Source: Mucilaginibacter sp. KACC 22773 (GTDB lineage Bacteria > Bacteroidota > Bacteroidia > Sphingobacteriales > Sphingobacteriaceae). From it: a stretch of 64,000 nucleotides of DNA. Position numbers and translations under genes: made by a program. The notes below the pieces were generated by a model that ran no database searches, was not told the DNA's origin, and saw only the letters and a program-made list of their open reading frames with translations. Positions 25,711 through 34,605 of the stretch are shown here, piece after piece. Position 1 is the stretch's first letter; the number at the start of each line of letters is the position of its first letter. The stretch is taken from assembly GCF_028736215.1 (NCBI RefSeq), contig NZ_CP117883.1, positions 5,084,001 to 5,148,000 of the forward strand. The letters run 5' to 3'.

Positions 25711-26297
25711 GAAAAATTGTTTCATTGCCTGAATTAAAACAATTCAGGTTGGTTGGCGGTACAGCACTTTCTCTGTTATATGGCCATAGAAAATCAATAG
25801 ATCTCGATTTTTTTTCAGACCGACCTCTTGAAAAAGACATTTTAGTAGAAACCCTTGAAGATAATTTTGGCCGTATTAACACTGTAAATGACAGAACTAA
25901 ATCAATCTATCAGTGCATCATTCAGGACGTAAAGGTCGATTTTGTTTCAGTAAGAGATCCTTTTTTAAACCCCATCCAATTTATAGACAATATACCGTTT
26001 GCCGATACCAAAGATTTGATAGCTTTGAAACTCAACGCTGTGAAAGGCAGAGGTGTTAAAAAGGATTTCTGGGACATCGCCAAACTTTTGGAGTTTTACA
26101 CATTCGAAAATCTTTTTCAATTTTATCATGATAGATATACATATGATGATACCTTTGCGGTCATAAGATCAGTGATTTACTTCGCTGACGCCGAAAATAC
26201 AATATCTCCCGAGTCATTAGATGGTATGACCTGGGATAAAGTAAAAACCACCATCGTGAAAGCATTTGACGATTATTATAGAAATATTAGAAATTAA
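25665..26297 (+). CDS. AbiEii/AbiGii-like nucleotidyltransferase toxin
   Basis: A 210-residue protein with the AbiEii nucleotidyltransferase core: LVGGTALSLLYGHRKSIDLD, with metal-binding D46 and D48, followed by a third acidic strand (VKVDFVSVRD) and the KLNAVKGRGVKKDFWDIAKL motif typical of the family. Such enzymes transfer nucleotides, for example onto tRNA, and halt growth. Its start lies inside the upstream small gene and its stop shares one base with the purA start (TAATG). Clearly more AT-rich than fur and purA. Confidence 0.87.
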   Translation: MLREETVEPATLELLRKIVSLPELKQFRLVGGTALSLLYGHRKSIDLDFFSDRPLEKDILVETLEDNFGRINTVNDRTKSIYQCIIQDVKVDFVSVRDPFLNPIQFIDNIPFADTKDLIALKLNAVKGRGVKKDFWDIAKLLEFYTFENLFQFYHDRYTYDDTFAVIRSVIYFADAENTISPESLDGMTWDKVKTTIVKAFDDYYRNIRN

Positions 26298-27574
26298 TGG
26301 CTGTTGACGTATTATTAGGCCTCCAATGGGGCGATGAAGGTAAAGGAAAAATTGTTGATGTGCTTAGCGCAGGTTATGACCTGATTGCACGTTTCCAGGG
26401 CGGCCCTAATGCCGGGCATACTTTGGAGTTCGATGGTAAAAAATTCGTGTTGAATACTATTCCTTCAGGTATATTTTTTGAAAACACCATGAACCTTATT
26501 GGTAATGGCGTAGTGATTGACCCTATCACCCTTAAAAAAGAAATAGATAAGCTGAAAGATGCAGGGCACGACCTGTTAGCTAAAAAGAACCTGCTGATTG
26601 CAAAAAAAGCACACCTGATACTACCTACCCATCAATTGCTTGATGCCGCATCTGAAAAGAAAATGGGCGAAGGTAAAATCGGATCGACTTTAAAAGGTAT
26701 CGGTCCTACTTATATGGATAAAACCGGCAGGAACGGGTTGCGTATAGGCGATATCACCCTGCCCGATTTCAAAGAGCGTTACCAGAAACTGGTTGACAAA
26801 CATACGGCAATGCTTACCGCCATGTACGGCGAGGTTGCCGATTTTTCTGAACGTGAGCAATTGTTTTTTGAAGCTATTGATTTTCTCAAACAATTCCCAT
26901 TAGTTGATTCGGAGCACCTGGTGAACGACTATATTAAAAAAGGCAAAAAAGTTTTAGCAGAAGGCGCTCAGGGGGCCATGCTGGATATTGATTTTGGAAG
27001 TTACCCGTTTGTTACTTCGTCAAATACTACAGCGGCCGGTGCATGCACCGGTTTAGGAATAGCCCCACAGCAAATTGGCGATGTGATAGGTATTTTTAAA
27101 GCTTATTGTACCCGTGTTGGGGGCGGCCCCTTCCCTACCGAACTGGAAGACGAAACAGGCGAAGAGTTACGCCGTATAGGCCACGAATTTGGCGCAACCA
27201 CAGGCAGGCCCCGCCGTACCGGATGGATTGATCTGCCGGCTTTAAAATACGCTATAATGCTTAATGGCGTTACCCAACTGGTAATGACTAAAGCTGATGT
27301 ATTAAGCGGTTTTGATAAAATTTACGCTTGTACCCACTACAACTATTTAGGCGAAACTATTGATTACATGCCTTATGATATCTGCTCGGTAAGCCCGGTG
27401 CCGGTTTTGAAGGAAATTGATGGCTGGAACGAAGATTTAACAGGTATTACCGAATTATCTGAAATACCTGCCAAACTGCAATCATACATCGATTACCTGG
27501 AAGCAGAGCTGGGCGTACCAGTAAAATATTTATCTGTAGGGCCAGACAGGAAGCAGACATTGGTATTGCATTAA
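26297..27574 (+). CDS. purA: Adenylosuccinate synthase
   Basis: A 425-residue GTP-dependent enzyme joining IMP and aspartate in AMP synthesis. The signature LQWGDEGKGKIVD is at 9-21 (catalytic D13), with GGPNAGHT following (H41 region), GSTLKGIGPTYMDKTGRNGLR binding IMP, and TTTGRPRRTGW near the Asp-binding loop (here ATTGRPRRTGW). Full length. The start codon overlaps the stop of the AbiEii-like gene, and a strong terminator follows 47 bases downstream. Confidence 0.97.
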   Translation: MAVDVLLGLQWGDEGKGKIVDVLSAGYDLIARFQGGPNAGHTLEFDGKKFVLNTIPSGIFFENTMNLIGNGVVIDPITLKKEIDKLKDAGHDLLAKKNLLIAKKAHLILPTHQLLDAASEKKMGEGKIGSTLKGIGPTYMDKTGRNGLRIGDITLPDFKERYQKLVDKHTAMLTAMYGEVADFSEREQLFFEAIDFLKQFPLVDSEHLVNDYIKKGKKVLAEGAQGAMLDIDFGSYPFVTSSNTTAAGACTGLGIAPQQIGDVIGIFKAYCTRVGGGPFPTELEDETGEELRRIGHEFGATTGRPRRTGWIDLPALKYAIMLNGVTQLVMTKADVLSGFDKIYACTHYNYLGETIDYMPYDICSVSPVPVLKEIDGWNEDLTGITELSEIPAKLQSYIDYLEAELGVPVKYLSVGPDRKQTLVLH

Positions 27575-27621
27575 TATTGATCACAACGTTTGTACATTAA
27601 CAAACCTCAGCATCATCGTAT

Positions 27622-27647
27622 AAAAAGACCGGTTACCCGGTCTTTTT
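27622..27647 (+). terminator. Rho-independent terminator after purA
   Basis: An 11-bp stem (27622-27632 AAAAAGACCGG with 27637-27647 CCGGTCTTTTT), loop TTAC, with a T-run. It separates purA from pabB. Confidence 0.92.
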
Positions 27648-27660
27648 TCATTTACTTGGT

Positions 27661-27668
27661 TATTTTTG
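27661..27668 (+). promoter_or_regulatory. Putative -7 element (TATTTTTG) for pabB, leaderless
   Basis: TATTTTTG matches TAnnTTTG and ends 4 bases before the GTG start at 27673, so transcription would begin at or next to the start codon. It sits just after the purA terminator. Confidence 0.45.
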
Positions 27669-27672
27669 CAGG

Positions 27673-28935
27673 GTGATAGTACAGGTAGATAATCTGCAAA
27701 ATTTCAAGCTTAAAGCCCTGCAGTGGGCATCATCATATAATTGGGTATGCTACCTTGACTCGAATGGTTTTGATGACCCCTACACCAAATTTGACACACT
27801 GATAGCCATTGGCAGCAAGGCACAAATAAAAGCAAGCGCAGGTTCTGCGTTTGGTGACTTACAAAACTTTCGCACAGATAATCCCGGTTGGCTTTGTGGC
27901 TTTTTGGGCTACGATCTGAAAAACGAAGTCGAAAAATCATCCTCACAAAACTTAGATGGCCTCAACTTTCCAGATCTGTATTTTTTTGCGCCGGTACACC
28001 TGATTATTATCAAAGGCAATAAAGCGGAGATTATTAGCGATGAGCCTAAACATGTTTTTAGCTGTATTGATGAGCAGGAGCCAATTACGAATGGTGATGA
28101 GCCGTCAATAAATTTAAAAAGCAGGTTTACAAAACAGGAATATATTGATGCCGTAACCGCCATCCAGAAACATATTACACGGGGCGATATTTATGTAACC
28201 AATTTTTGCCAGGAGTTTTATGTTGAAGATGTACATATTGATCCTTTGAGCGTATTTACGCAGCTTAATCGTGTTTCCCCCAATCCGTTTTCCACTTTTT
28301 TTAAGTGGAAAAACAATTACATATTGGGCGCCTCGCCCGAACGCTTTTTAGCCAAACGAGGCAGTAAACTCATATCGCAGCCCATCAAGGGCACGGCCAA
28401 AAGGCATGACAATTTGGAGGCTGATGAACTGGTTAAACATGAACTACGAAACCATCCTAAAGAACTACAGGAAAATGTAATGATTGTTGACCTTGTACGC
28501 AACGATCTTACCAAATCGGCCAAACAGGGAACGGTTAAAACTGAAGAGCTTTTCGGCATTCACAGCTTCCGCCAGGTACACCAGATGATCTCAACCGTAG
28601 TATGTGAGTTACGTGACGACTTATCTGCAATACAAGCCATTAAAAACACTTTCCCCATGGGCAGCATGACCGGTGCGCCTAAAATAAGCGCCATGCAATT
28701 GATGGAACAATACGAACGAAGTAAGCGCGGCGTTTACTCCGGCGCGGTAGGCTACTTTGCTCCGGATGATGATTTTGATTTTAACGTAGTAATCAGATCG
28801 CTGCTGTACAACGCTGATAACGGATACTTATCATTCCATGCAGGGAGTGCTATTACCTACCATGCCGACGCAGAGAAGGAATATGAGGAATGTTTATTGA
28901 AAGCCAAGGCGGTGCTGGAGGTTTTGGGAGGATAG
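27673..28935 (+). CDS. pabB: Aminodeoxychorismate synthase component I (PabB-like)
   Basis: A 420-residue chorismate-binding enzyme that makes 4-amino-4-deoxychorismate for folate. Visible motifs are RGDIYVTNFCQEFYVED, the hallmark PIKGTAKR (the Lys marks PabB; anthranilate synthases have Ala), NVMIVDLVRNDLTK, FPMGSMTGAPKISAMQLM and GVYSGAVGYFAPDDDFDFNV. The start is GTG at 27673; no in-frame ATG gives the full N-terminus. No glutaminase partner (PabA) is adjacent. It stands alone between the purA terminator and a convergent DUF2071 gene. Confidence 0.92.
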   Translation: MIVQVDNLQNFKLKALQWASSYNWVCYLDSNGFDDPYTKFDTLIAIGSKAQIKASAGSAFGDLQNFRTDNPGWLCGFLGYDLKNEVEKSSSQNLDGLNFPDLYFFAPVHLIIIKGNKAEIISDEPKHVFSCIDEQEPITNGDEPSINLKSRFTKQEYIDAVTAIQKHITRGDIYVTNFCQEFYVEDVHIDPLSVFTQLNRVSPNPFSTFFKWKNNYILGASPERFLAKRGSKLISQPIKGTAKRHDNLEADELVKHELRNHPKELQENVMIVDLVRNDLTKSAKQGTVKTEELFGIHSFRQVHQMISTVVCELRDDLSAIQAIKNTFPMGSMTGAPKISAMQLMEQYERSKRGVYSGAVGYFAPDDDFDFNVVIRSLLYNADNGYLSFHAGSAITYHADAEKEYEECLLKAKAVLEVLGG

Positions 28936-28948
28936 TATCCGAACTTTA

Positions 28949-29674
28949 CTATTTTACCACAATCTTATCTCCCATCCTCACCCTAATATCCGATCCAACG
29001 GCAAAAAAAGCCGAAACCGGCTCTTTCTCTAAATAAGGTTTAAATGCTTCGCCATATAGCCCTGCCACATCAGCTTCAAAAATATAACCTTTAACCTTGC
29101 CAGTTTGCCACGACACATGTTCAACCTGGTATTCCATAGTGGTTGTGGCCGAAAGTTTATTATATCCCCAATAATGCTCGAAAATAAATTCTTCGCTACT
29201 ACCGGGTTGTATATCCAGTAATTGATTGCTGGCGGTTGCGCCAAGCTTATTCCATTTGCCTTTAAACTTCCACTCGTATAAAAATTGAGTATAATCTCCG
29301 GCCTCCAGTACACTGTGGCGCATGGGCATGGCGCTATAATGCTCTTTGTATAAATTATTTGCAATAACTGCTATTATTGGCTTAGGTACTATTTCACTTA
29401 CAAAAACGGCCCCGCGCTTCCATTCTGTTCCGTTAAAGTGCTTTACATAAAAACGAAGATTCACCTCCTCAAAATCTACATGCCATGGCCATTTGATGCC
29501 CAGCACCTTTGTATCTAAAAACATAAAGCCTACCATACTCACCAATGCTTTGCCCTGCCATAAGTCAAGTTCGGTGCCGGGTGGTAAATAGGGATCAAGA
29601 ATAGTGGGATCCACCTCGTAATTTATCATTACCAGGTTTTTCCATTGCGCTTTTAAGAATTGCGGTTTGGGCAT
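28949..29674 (-). CDS. YqjF-like DUF2071 family protein
   Basis: A 241-residue protein of the DUF2071 (YqjF) family, related in fold to acetoacetate decarboxylase-like proteins. Seen are the conserved start QWKNLVMINYEVDPTILDPY, LPPGTELDLWQGKALVSMVG, FEEVNLRFYVKH and HVSWQTGKVKGYIFEADVA. No catalytic role can be assigned. The ATG at 29674 lies at the edge of a GTGAG-type repeat (29678-29799) that fills the space to the M48 gene. Confidence 0.85.
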   Translation of the reverse strand: MPKPQFLKAQWKNLVMINYEVDPTILDPYLPPGTELDLWQGKALVSMVGFMFLDTKVLGIKWPWHVDFEEVNLRFYVKHFNGTEWKRGAVFVSEIVPKPIIAVIANNLYKEHYSAMPMRHSVLEAGDYTQFLYEWKFKGKWNKLGATASNQLLDIQPGSSEEFIFEHYWGYNKLSATTTMEYQVEHVSWQTGKVKGYIFEADVAGLYGEAFKPYLEKEPVSAFFAVGSDIRVRMGDKIVVK

Positions 29675-29677
29675 TTT

Positions 29678-29799
29678 GGTGAGGGGTGAGCGGTGAATTG
29701 GTGAGTGGTCAGTTGTGAGCGGTGAGTAGTGAATTAACAGCTATTGAATGTATTTCAACTAACTACTCACCATTCACCACTCACCTCTCACCATTCACT
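29678..29799. repeat. GGTGAGTGGTGAG short-word inverted repeat
   Basis: Imperfect GGTGAGTGG words (29678-29733) face their complements CACTCACC (29761-29799), making a long imperfect hairpin between the stop of the M48 gene and the start of the DUF2071 gene. It is the same word family as the perfect tandem array at 53495-53575. Confidence 0.65.
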
Positions 29800-30601
29800 A
29801 TTTTTTATAATACTTCATAGCCTCGGGTATAAGGTTTTGAATATTGGCTATGCGGGTGGCGTCGGCAGGGTGAGTACTCAAAAACTCGGGTGGCGATCCT
29901 CCTTTATTCTGAGCAGCCATCCGTTGCCAAAATGCGATGGCACTATGCGGATCATATCCGGCCATGGCCATAAATGTTAATCCCAAACGATCTGCCTCTG
30001 ACTCCTGCGCACGCGAATAGCTTAATAATTTTAATTGAGTACCAACCCCATATAAAGTACCTATGGCCGATTGTGTAGCTTGTGACTTATCGGCTGTGGC
30101 TGCGCCTACTAAAGCACCACCGCCCTGCACCAACATTTCCTGCGAAATCCGTTCGGCAGAATGCCTGGCAATAGCGTGTCCAATTTCGTGGCCCATTACT
30201 ACAGCCAGGTAAGCATCGGTATTGGCTACCGGCAGTAAACCACTATATACAGCTACTTTACCGCCAGGCATACACCATGCATTTACTTCAGGGCTCTGGA
30301 TCAGGTTAAACTCCCATTTAAAGGTGTATTGATCGCCATAGCCGTTATTTTTCAGATAGGTTTCAATAGCTACAGCCAGGTTATTGCCTATCCGTTTTAC
30401 ACGTTGGGCATCCGTTCCGCTGTTAATTACTTTTGTTTTAGGATCTGATAATAGTTGGCTGTAGCTGGCAGCGGCAGATTGATTTACTTCGGCGTCACCC
30501 ACCAGGCTTAATTGTTTGCGACCGGTAAGTGGCACTGTTGAACAGGAGAACAGTGCAATAACCATAGTTATTGCTAAAAATGCAGACAGGAATTTTTTCA
30601 T
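29798..30601 (-). CDS. M48-family metalloprotease lipoprotein
   Basis: A 267-residue zinc protease. The lipoprotein signal ends in the lipobox LFSC (C20). The HEXXH motif is at 138-142 (VVMGHEIGHAIARHSAER), with the third ligand in RAQESEADRLGL (E202). It resembles LoiP/YcaL-type M48 periplasmic proteases that degrade misfolded outer-membrane proteins. No extra TPR domain, so this is the short form. It lies 5 bases downstream of plsY on the same strand and is probably co-transcribed. Confidence 0.93.
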   Translation of the reverse strand: MKKFLSAFLAITMVIALFSCSTVPLTGRKQLSLVGDAEVNQSAAASYSQLLSDPKTKVINSGTDAQRVKRIGNNLAVAIETYLKNNGYGDQYTFKWEFNLIQSPEVNAWCMPGGKVAVYSGLLPVANTDAYLAVVMGHEIGHAIARHSAERISQEMLVQGGGALVGAATADKSQATQSAIGTLYGVGTQLKLLSYSRAQESEADRLGLTFMAMAGYDPHSAIAFWQRMAAQNKGGSPPEFLSTHPADATRIANIQNLIPEAMKYYKK

Positions 30602-30606
30602 AATGA

Positions 30607-31254
30607 TTAGGCAGCTTTTTTCTTTAAAAAATTAACTTTCGATTCGGTGCCCTTTAATAAGCGTTCGATATTTTTTTGATGGGTTACCAAAATTAGCAAG
30701 CAAATACACATCCCGTATATAACAACCGACCTTATAGAGGTAGGGAACACAAACGAAACGCCTATAGGATATGTAAAAGCCGCGGCAATTGAGCTAAGCG
30801 ACACATACTTTGTAAGCAACAACACCACCACAAACACCAACACGCACAATAAAGCGGCGTGCAAATGTATAGCCAAAATCATTCCAAATAAAGTAGCAAC
30901 GCCTTTGCCACCCCTAAAACCGGCAAATATCGGAAACAAGTGACCCATAACCGCAGCCACACCTAAAGCCAGTGCGTAATTCATATAGCTTGCAGAATTG
31001 TAAGGCCCGGTGGTAGAAACACCGATAAAGAAAGCAAGGTTGGTAGCTGTCCATCCTTTTAAGATATCAAGCAGCATTACAGGAATACCGGCCTGTTTGC
31101 CCAATACCCTAAAGGTGTTGGTTGCCCCTGCGTTACCGCTGCCATACTCCCTTACATCAATATCATAAAACGCCAGGCCAATCCAAACAGCCGTTGGGAT
31201 AGACCCGCAGAGATAAGCAAGGATGAGCGCCGAAACTGAGTATACGTTGATCAT
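30607..31254 (-). CDS. plsY: Acyl-phosphate:glycerol-3-phosphate acyltransferase
   Basis: A 215-residue inner-membrane enzyme that makes lysophosphatidic acid from acyl-phosphate and glycerol-3-phosphate, the first step of phospholipid synthesis. Five hydrophobic helices are visible. The three conserved loops are YGSGNAGATNTFR (about 36-48), the FRGGKGVATLFGM loop (about 113-125) and the C-terminal H-x-xNIxRLxxGTE (HQKNIERLLKGTE). Full length. Transcribed ahead of the M48 gene. Confidence 0.95.
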   Translation of the reverse strand: MINVYSVSALILAYLCGSIPTAVWIGLAFYDIDVREYGSGNAGATNTFRVLGKQAGIPVMLLDILKGWTATNLAFFIGVSTTGPYNSASYMNYALALGVAAVMGHLFPIFAGFRGGKGVATLFGMILAIHLHAALLCVLVFVVVLLLTKYVSLSSIAAAFTYPIGVSFVFPTSIRSVVIYGMCICLLILVTHQKNIERLLKGTESKVNFLKKKAA

Positions 31255-31383
31255 TTACCTGCAATATTACAAAATTGATACCGTACTAAAACTCTAATCA
31301 TAATTTAAACGCAGTGCTTTAATAGCCAGATTTTGATAGCCCGGCTTTAACTCAAATGTTTACAACAACGATAAACAATTAAT

Positions 31384-32229
31384 TTACTTAACAGCCTTTA
31401 AACTAAGGTCGAGGCTTTTTACCGAATGCGTGAGCGCACCAACAGAGATATAATCAACTCCGCAATCAGCATATTCGCGTATAGTATCAATTGTTATACC
31501 ACCCGATGCCTCGGTTATAAACCGGCCATTAATAATATTAACCGCCTGCCGCAGTTCGGCGAAGTTAAAGTTGTCTAACAAGATACGGTTTATGTTGCCG
31601 GTTTGCAATACCTCTTCCAACTCTTCCAGGTTACGCACCTCAATTTCGATGGCAAGTTTTTTATGATGATCTGAAAGATACTGATTTGCACTTTCAATAG
31701 CTTGCCGTATACCACCGGCGTAGTCAACATGATTGTCTTTAATCAATATCATATCATACAAACCAAACCGATGATTTACACCGCCACCTATTTTTACGGC
31801 CCATTTTTCAAGATAGCGCAAGCCTGGTGTTGTTTTACGGGTATCTAAAACTTTTGTATTGGTGCCTTTCAGCAAATCAACTATCTCGTTGGTTTTTGTA
31901 GCAATTCCCGACATTCGTTGCATACAATTCAGTACCAAACGCTCGGCAAGCAGGATGCTGCGGGCACTGCCTTCTACCTCAAACGCTACATCCTTATACT
32001 TAACAACAGCGCCATCCTGCAAAAAAAGGGTTACTTTAAGGTTAGGGTCTACTATTTTAAATATCTCAATAGCTAATTCGACACCGGCTAAGATGCCTTC
32101 ATCTTTTACCAAAAGTTGTGCTTTGCCTGTAGTATCGGCAGGAATGGTTGATAAGGAAGTATGATCACCATCGCCAACATCCTCTTTTAAAGCATTAATT
32201 ATAAACTGGTCAACAAGTTCTTTATCCAA
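31384..32229 (-). CDS. nadC: Nicotinate-nucleotide pyrophosphorylase (carboxylating), quinolinate phosphoribosyltransferase
   Basis: A 281-residue enzyme that converts quinolinate and PRPP to nicotinate mononucleotide for NAD. Motifs are LKEDVGDGDHTS, LLAERLVLNCMQRMSGIAT, DTRKTTPGLRYLEKWAVKIG, HRFGLYDMILIKDNHVDY and EASGGITIDTIREYA. The start is placed at TTG 32229 (LDKELVDQFI) because this fits family length and a TACTTTTG box lies at 32251-32258 on the same strand. A longer frame to TTG 32319 runs through repeat DNA upstream of that box and is not supported. Confidence 0.93.
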   Translation of the reverse strand: MDKELVDQFIINALKEDVGDGDHTSLSTIPADTTGKAQLLVKDEGILAGVELAIEIFKIVDPNLKVTLFLQDGAVVKYKDVAFEVEGSARSILLAERLVLNCMQRMSGIATKTNEIVDLLKGTNTKVLDTRKTTPGLRYLEKWAVKIGGGVNHRFGLYDMILIKDNHVDYAGGIRQAIESANQYLSDHHKKLAIEIEVRNLEELEEVLQTGNINRILLDNFNFAELRQAVNIINGRFITEASGGITIDTIREYADCGVDYISVGALTHSVKSLDLSLKAVK

Positions 32230-32250
32230 GATAATTACTTTTTTAAGCCC

Positions 32251-32258
32251 CAAAAGTA
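32251..32258 (-). promoter_or_regulatory. Putative -7 element (TACTTTTG) for nadC
   Basis: Minus-strand TACTTTTG, 21 bases before the proposed TTG start at 32229. Its position inside the longer open frame argues against the upstream start. Confidence 0.45.
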
Positions 32259-32267
32259 GTGATTTTT

Positions 32268-32338
32268 CAGATGTGCAGATGAAAAGATAATGTGCAAATT
32301 TTAGATGTGCAGATTTCAAATTCCAGATGTGCAGATGA
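32268..32338. repeat. ATGTGCAGAT short-word repeat, copy 2
   Basis: Four to five degenerate CAGATGTGCAGAT words immediately upstream of nadC. It faces an inverse copy at 32463-32499, so the region 32268-32499 is a long imperfect inverted repeat. Confidence 0.65.
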
Positions 32339-32462
32339 ATATGTCTGAACCCTGATTAAGCGGATTTATTAGATTCCCGGATTTTTTACGCTGGATGACA
32401 TCTGATTAATCCATTAATCTGCGTAATCGCCGTTCAGAAAACAATCTAATCAATCAAAAAAT

Positions 32463-32499
32463 CATCTGCATATCTGCACATCTGAAATTTGCACATTTA
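32463..32499. repeat. ATGTGCAGAT short-word repeat, copy 3 (inverse)
   Basis: CATCTGCATATCTGCACATCTG-like words in the orientation opposite to copy 2, ending at the stop of the DUF4783 gene. Confidence 0.65.
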
Positions 32500-32895
32500 C
32501 TTCACCTTCTCGTCCTCAATTCCCAATTCGATGATGCGCATGGTGCCGCCAACATCTTTCAGGGTAAAGGCAATGCGGTATTCCTGTTTATCGGCGGTGG
32601 TTAAAATATATACGCCAAGCTGAATGCTGGCGCTGGAGTTCACTTTGTGTAGCAGCTTTATTGTTTGTGGCTTATGCTTAGTAAAAAAATCGCTGAGCAC
32701 CGATGTGGCCTGGGTTTGCGGATATGATTGTTCTTCGGCCATCACCGACATCTCTACGGTTGGGGCAAACAGCTTACCAATTTCTTTACTGTTACCCTGC
32801 TTTATCAAATTAGCCACATTATCCATGGCGTCGGCCGCTACCCTGCCAGGCATCAGCAACAAAATTAAAAACGACGACAGGTAAAGTAACTTCAT
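32497..32895 (-). CDS. DUF4783 family secreted protein
   Basis: A 132-residue protein with a signal peptide (about 1-21, ending RVAADA). The mature domain matches DUF4783, an NTF2-like Bacteroidota family: MDNVANLIKQGNSKEIGKLF, VMAEEQSYPQTQATSVLSDF, FFTKHKPQTIKLLHK and YRIAFTLKDVGGTMRIIELG. Function is unknown; the fold suggests a small-ligand-binding periplasmic protein. Monocistronic. Confidence 0.88.
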   Translation of the reverse strand: MKLLYLSSFLILLLMPGRVAADAMDNVANLIKQGNSKEIGKLFAPTVEMSVMAEEQSYPQTQATSVLSDFFTKHKPQTIKLLHKVNSSASIQLGVYILTTADKQEYRIAFTLKDVGGTMRIIELGIEDEKVK

Positions 32896-33069
32896 ATCAT
32901 AAATACGTGAAAAAACGGTTTAAAGTTACATTTGACAAAAAAGAGGTGATTTTTTCTGCTCAATGTTGAGATATAACTGTTTTTGCCTTCAATTATTATC
33001 TTAACAATCAGCACGGTTTAAGTATAAATCTAAATTCAAAATTTATAGCCATAAGTACATTGTTGCATT

Positions 33070-33077
33070 TATATTTG
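33070..33077 (+). promoter_or_regulatory. Putative -7 element (TATATTTG) for gpmI, leaderless
   Basis: TATATTTG matches TAnnTTTG and ends 4 bases before the GTG at 33082. Same spacing as at pabB and hisS. Confidence 0.42.
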
Positions 33078-33081
33078 CAAT

Positions 33082-34605
33082 GTGGAAAATAAAAAAAAAC
33101 TCGCATTAATTATCCTCGATGGCTGGGGTTACGGCCGTAACGATCAATCGAACGCTATACTTGCCGCCAACACTCCTTTTGTTGACATGATGCTGCAAAC
33201 TTATCCAAACTCCAAACTGGAAGCTTCGGGTATGGCGGTAGGTTTACCCGCCGGACAAATGGGCAACTCCGAAGTTGGACACATGAACCTTGGCGCAGGC
33301 CGGGTAGTTTACCAGGAATTAGGCCGCATTCATAAAGCGGTTGATGATAACGAATTACCCACCATTCCGGTTTTAAAAGATGCTTTTGAATATGCCAAAC
33401 AAAACAATAAGGATGTTCACTTCATCGGTTTAGTATCTGATGGTGGTGTACACTCACACATCAGGCATGTAAAGGGCCTTTGCGATGCAGCAAAACAGCT
33501 GGATGTAAACAATGTATTTATTCATGCTTTTTTAGATGGACGCGATACCGACCCTAAATCGGGCTTAGGTTTTATAACTGAACTGGAAGAACATATAGCG
33601 GGTACGTCTGCACAAATTGCCACCGCCATAGGCAGATATTATGCGATGGACCGCGATAACCGCTGGGAACGCGTTAAACTGGCTTACGACCTTATGGTTA
33701 AAGGTGAAGGTGAAGCCACGCAACACATCACCGACCTGATCAAAAAATCATACGAAGAGGGTGTTACCGACGAATTTATAAAACCAATAGTTAGGGTTGA
33801 TGCCGACGGTAAGCCTTTGGCTGTTATAAAAGATGGCGATGTTGTTATCTGCTTTAACTTCCGTACAGACAGAGGCCGCGAGATTAGCCTGGCGTTAACC
33901 CAAAAGTCGTTCCCGGAGTATAACCTGCACCCGTTGAATATCCGTTACATCACTATGACGCCATATGATGAAACATTTAAAAACGTACAGGTAGTTTTTA
34001 ATAAAGAAGACCTGACCAAAACATTAGGCGAAATTTTGCAGAATGCAGGCAAAACGCAGATCCGCATTGCCGAGACCGAAAAATACCCACACGTAACTTT
34101 CTTCTTCTCTGGCGGACGCGAGCGCGAATTTGATAACGAAAAACGTTTGCTGGTGCCATCGCCCAAAGTGGCAACTTATGATTTGCAGCCAGAGATGAGC
34201 GCGGCAGGCATTCGCGATGCTATCATTCCTGAACTGGAAAGCGGCTGGCCTGATTTTGTTTGCCTGAACTTTGCCAATACCGATATGGTTGGGCACACCG
34301 GTGTTTTTAGCGCCGTTGTTAAAGCAGCCGAGACTGCAGATGCCTGCACAAAAGCGGTTGTTGAAGCTGGTTTAGCCAATGGATATAGCTTTATCATCAT
34401 TGCCGATCACGGTAACGCCGACTATATGATTAATGATGATGGCACACCAAACACCGCCCACACCACCAACCTGGTGCCTTGTATCATAATAGACAAAGAT
34501 GTAACCCACGTAAACGATGGTAAACTGGGCGATATAGCACCTACCATTTTAAAAATACTTGGGGTTGATATCCCCGCGGAAATGACCGGTAATGTATTGG
34601 TATAA
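33082..34605 (+). CDS. gpmI: 2,3-bisphosphoglycerate-independent phosphoglycerate mutase
   Basis: A 507-residue, manganese-dependent glycolytic enzyme interconverting 3- and 2-phosphoglycerate. The alkaline-phosphatase-type metal site starts with D13 (LIILDGWGYG), and the phosphorylated serine is S63 (QMGNSEVGHMNLGAGRV). HAFLDGRDTDPKSG and the C-terminal FANTDMVGHTG and IADHGNADYM are intact. The start is GTG at 33082, the only start that gives the normal N-terminus. The last 14 bases overlap the next gene. Confidence 0.96.
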   Translation: MENKKKLALIILDGWGYGRNDQSNAILAANTPFVDMMLQTYPNSKLEASGMAVGLPAGQMGNSEVGHMNLGAGRVVYQELGRIHKAVDDNELPTIPVLKDAFEYAKQNNKDVHFIGLVSDGGVHSHIRHVKGLCDAAKQLDVNNVFIHAFLDGRDTDPKSGLGFITELEEHIAGTSAQIATAIGRYYAMDRDNRWERVKLAYDLMVKGEGEATQHITDLIKKSYEEGVTDEFIKPIVRVDADGKPLAVIKDGDVVICFNFRTDRGREISLALTQKSFPEYNLHPLNIRYITMTPYDETFKNVQVVFNKEDLTKTLGEILQNAGKTQIRIAETEKYPHVTFFFSGGREREFDNEKRLLVPSPKVATYDLQPEMSAAGIRDAIIPELESGWPDFVCLNFANTDMVGHTGVFSAVVKAAETADACTKAVVEAGLANGYSFIIIADHGNADYMINDDGTPNTAHTTNLVPCIIIDKDVTHVNDGKLGDIAPTILKILGVDIPAEMTGNVLV

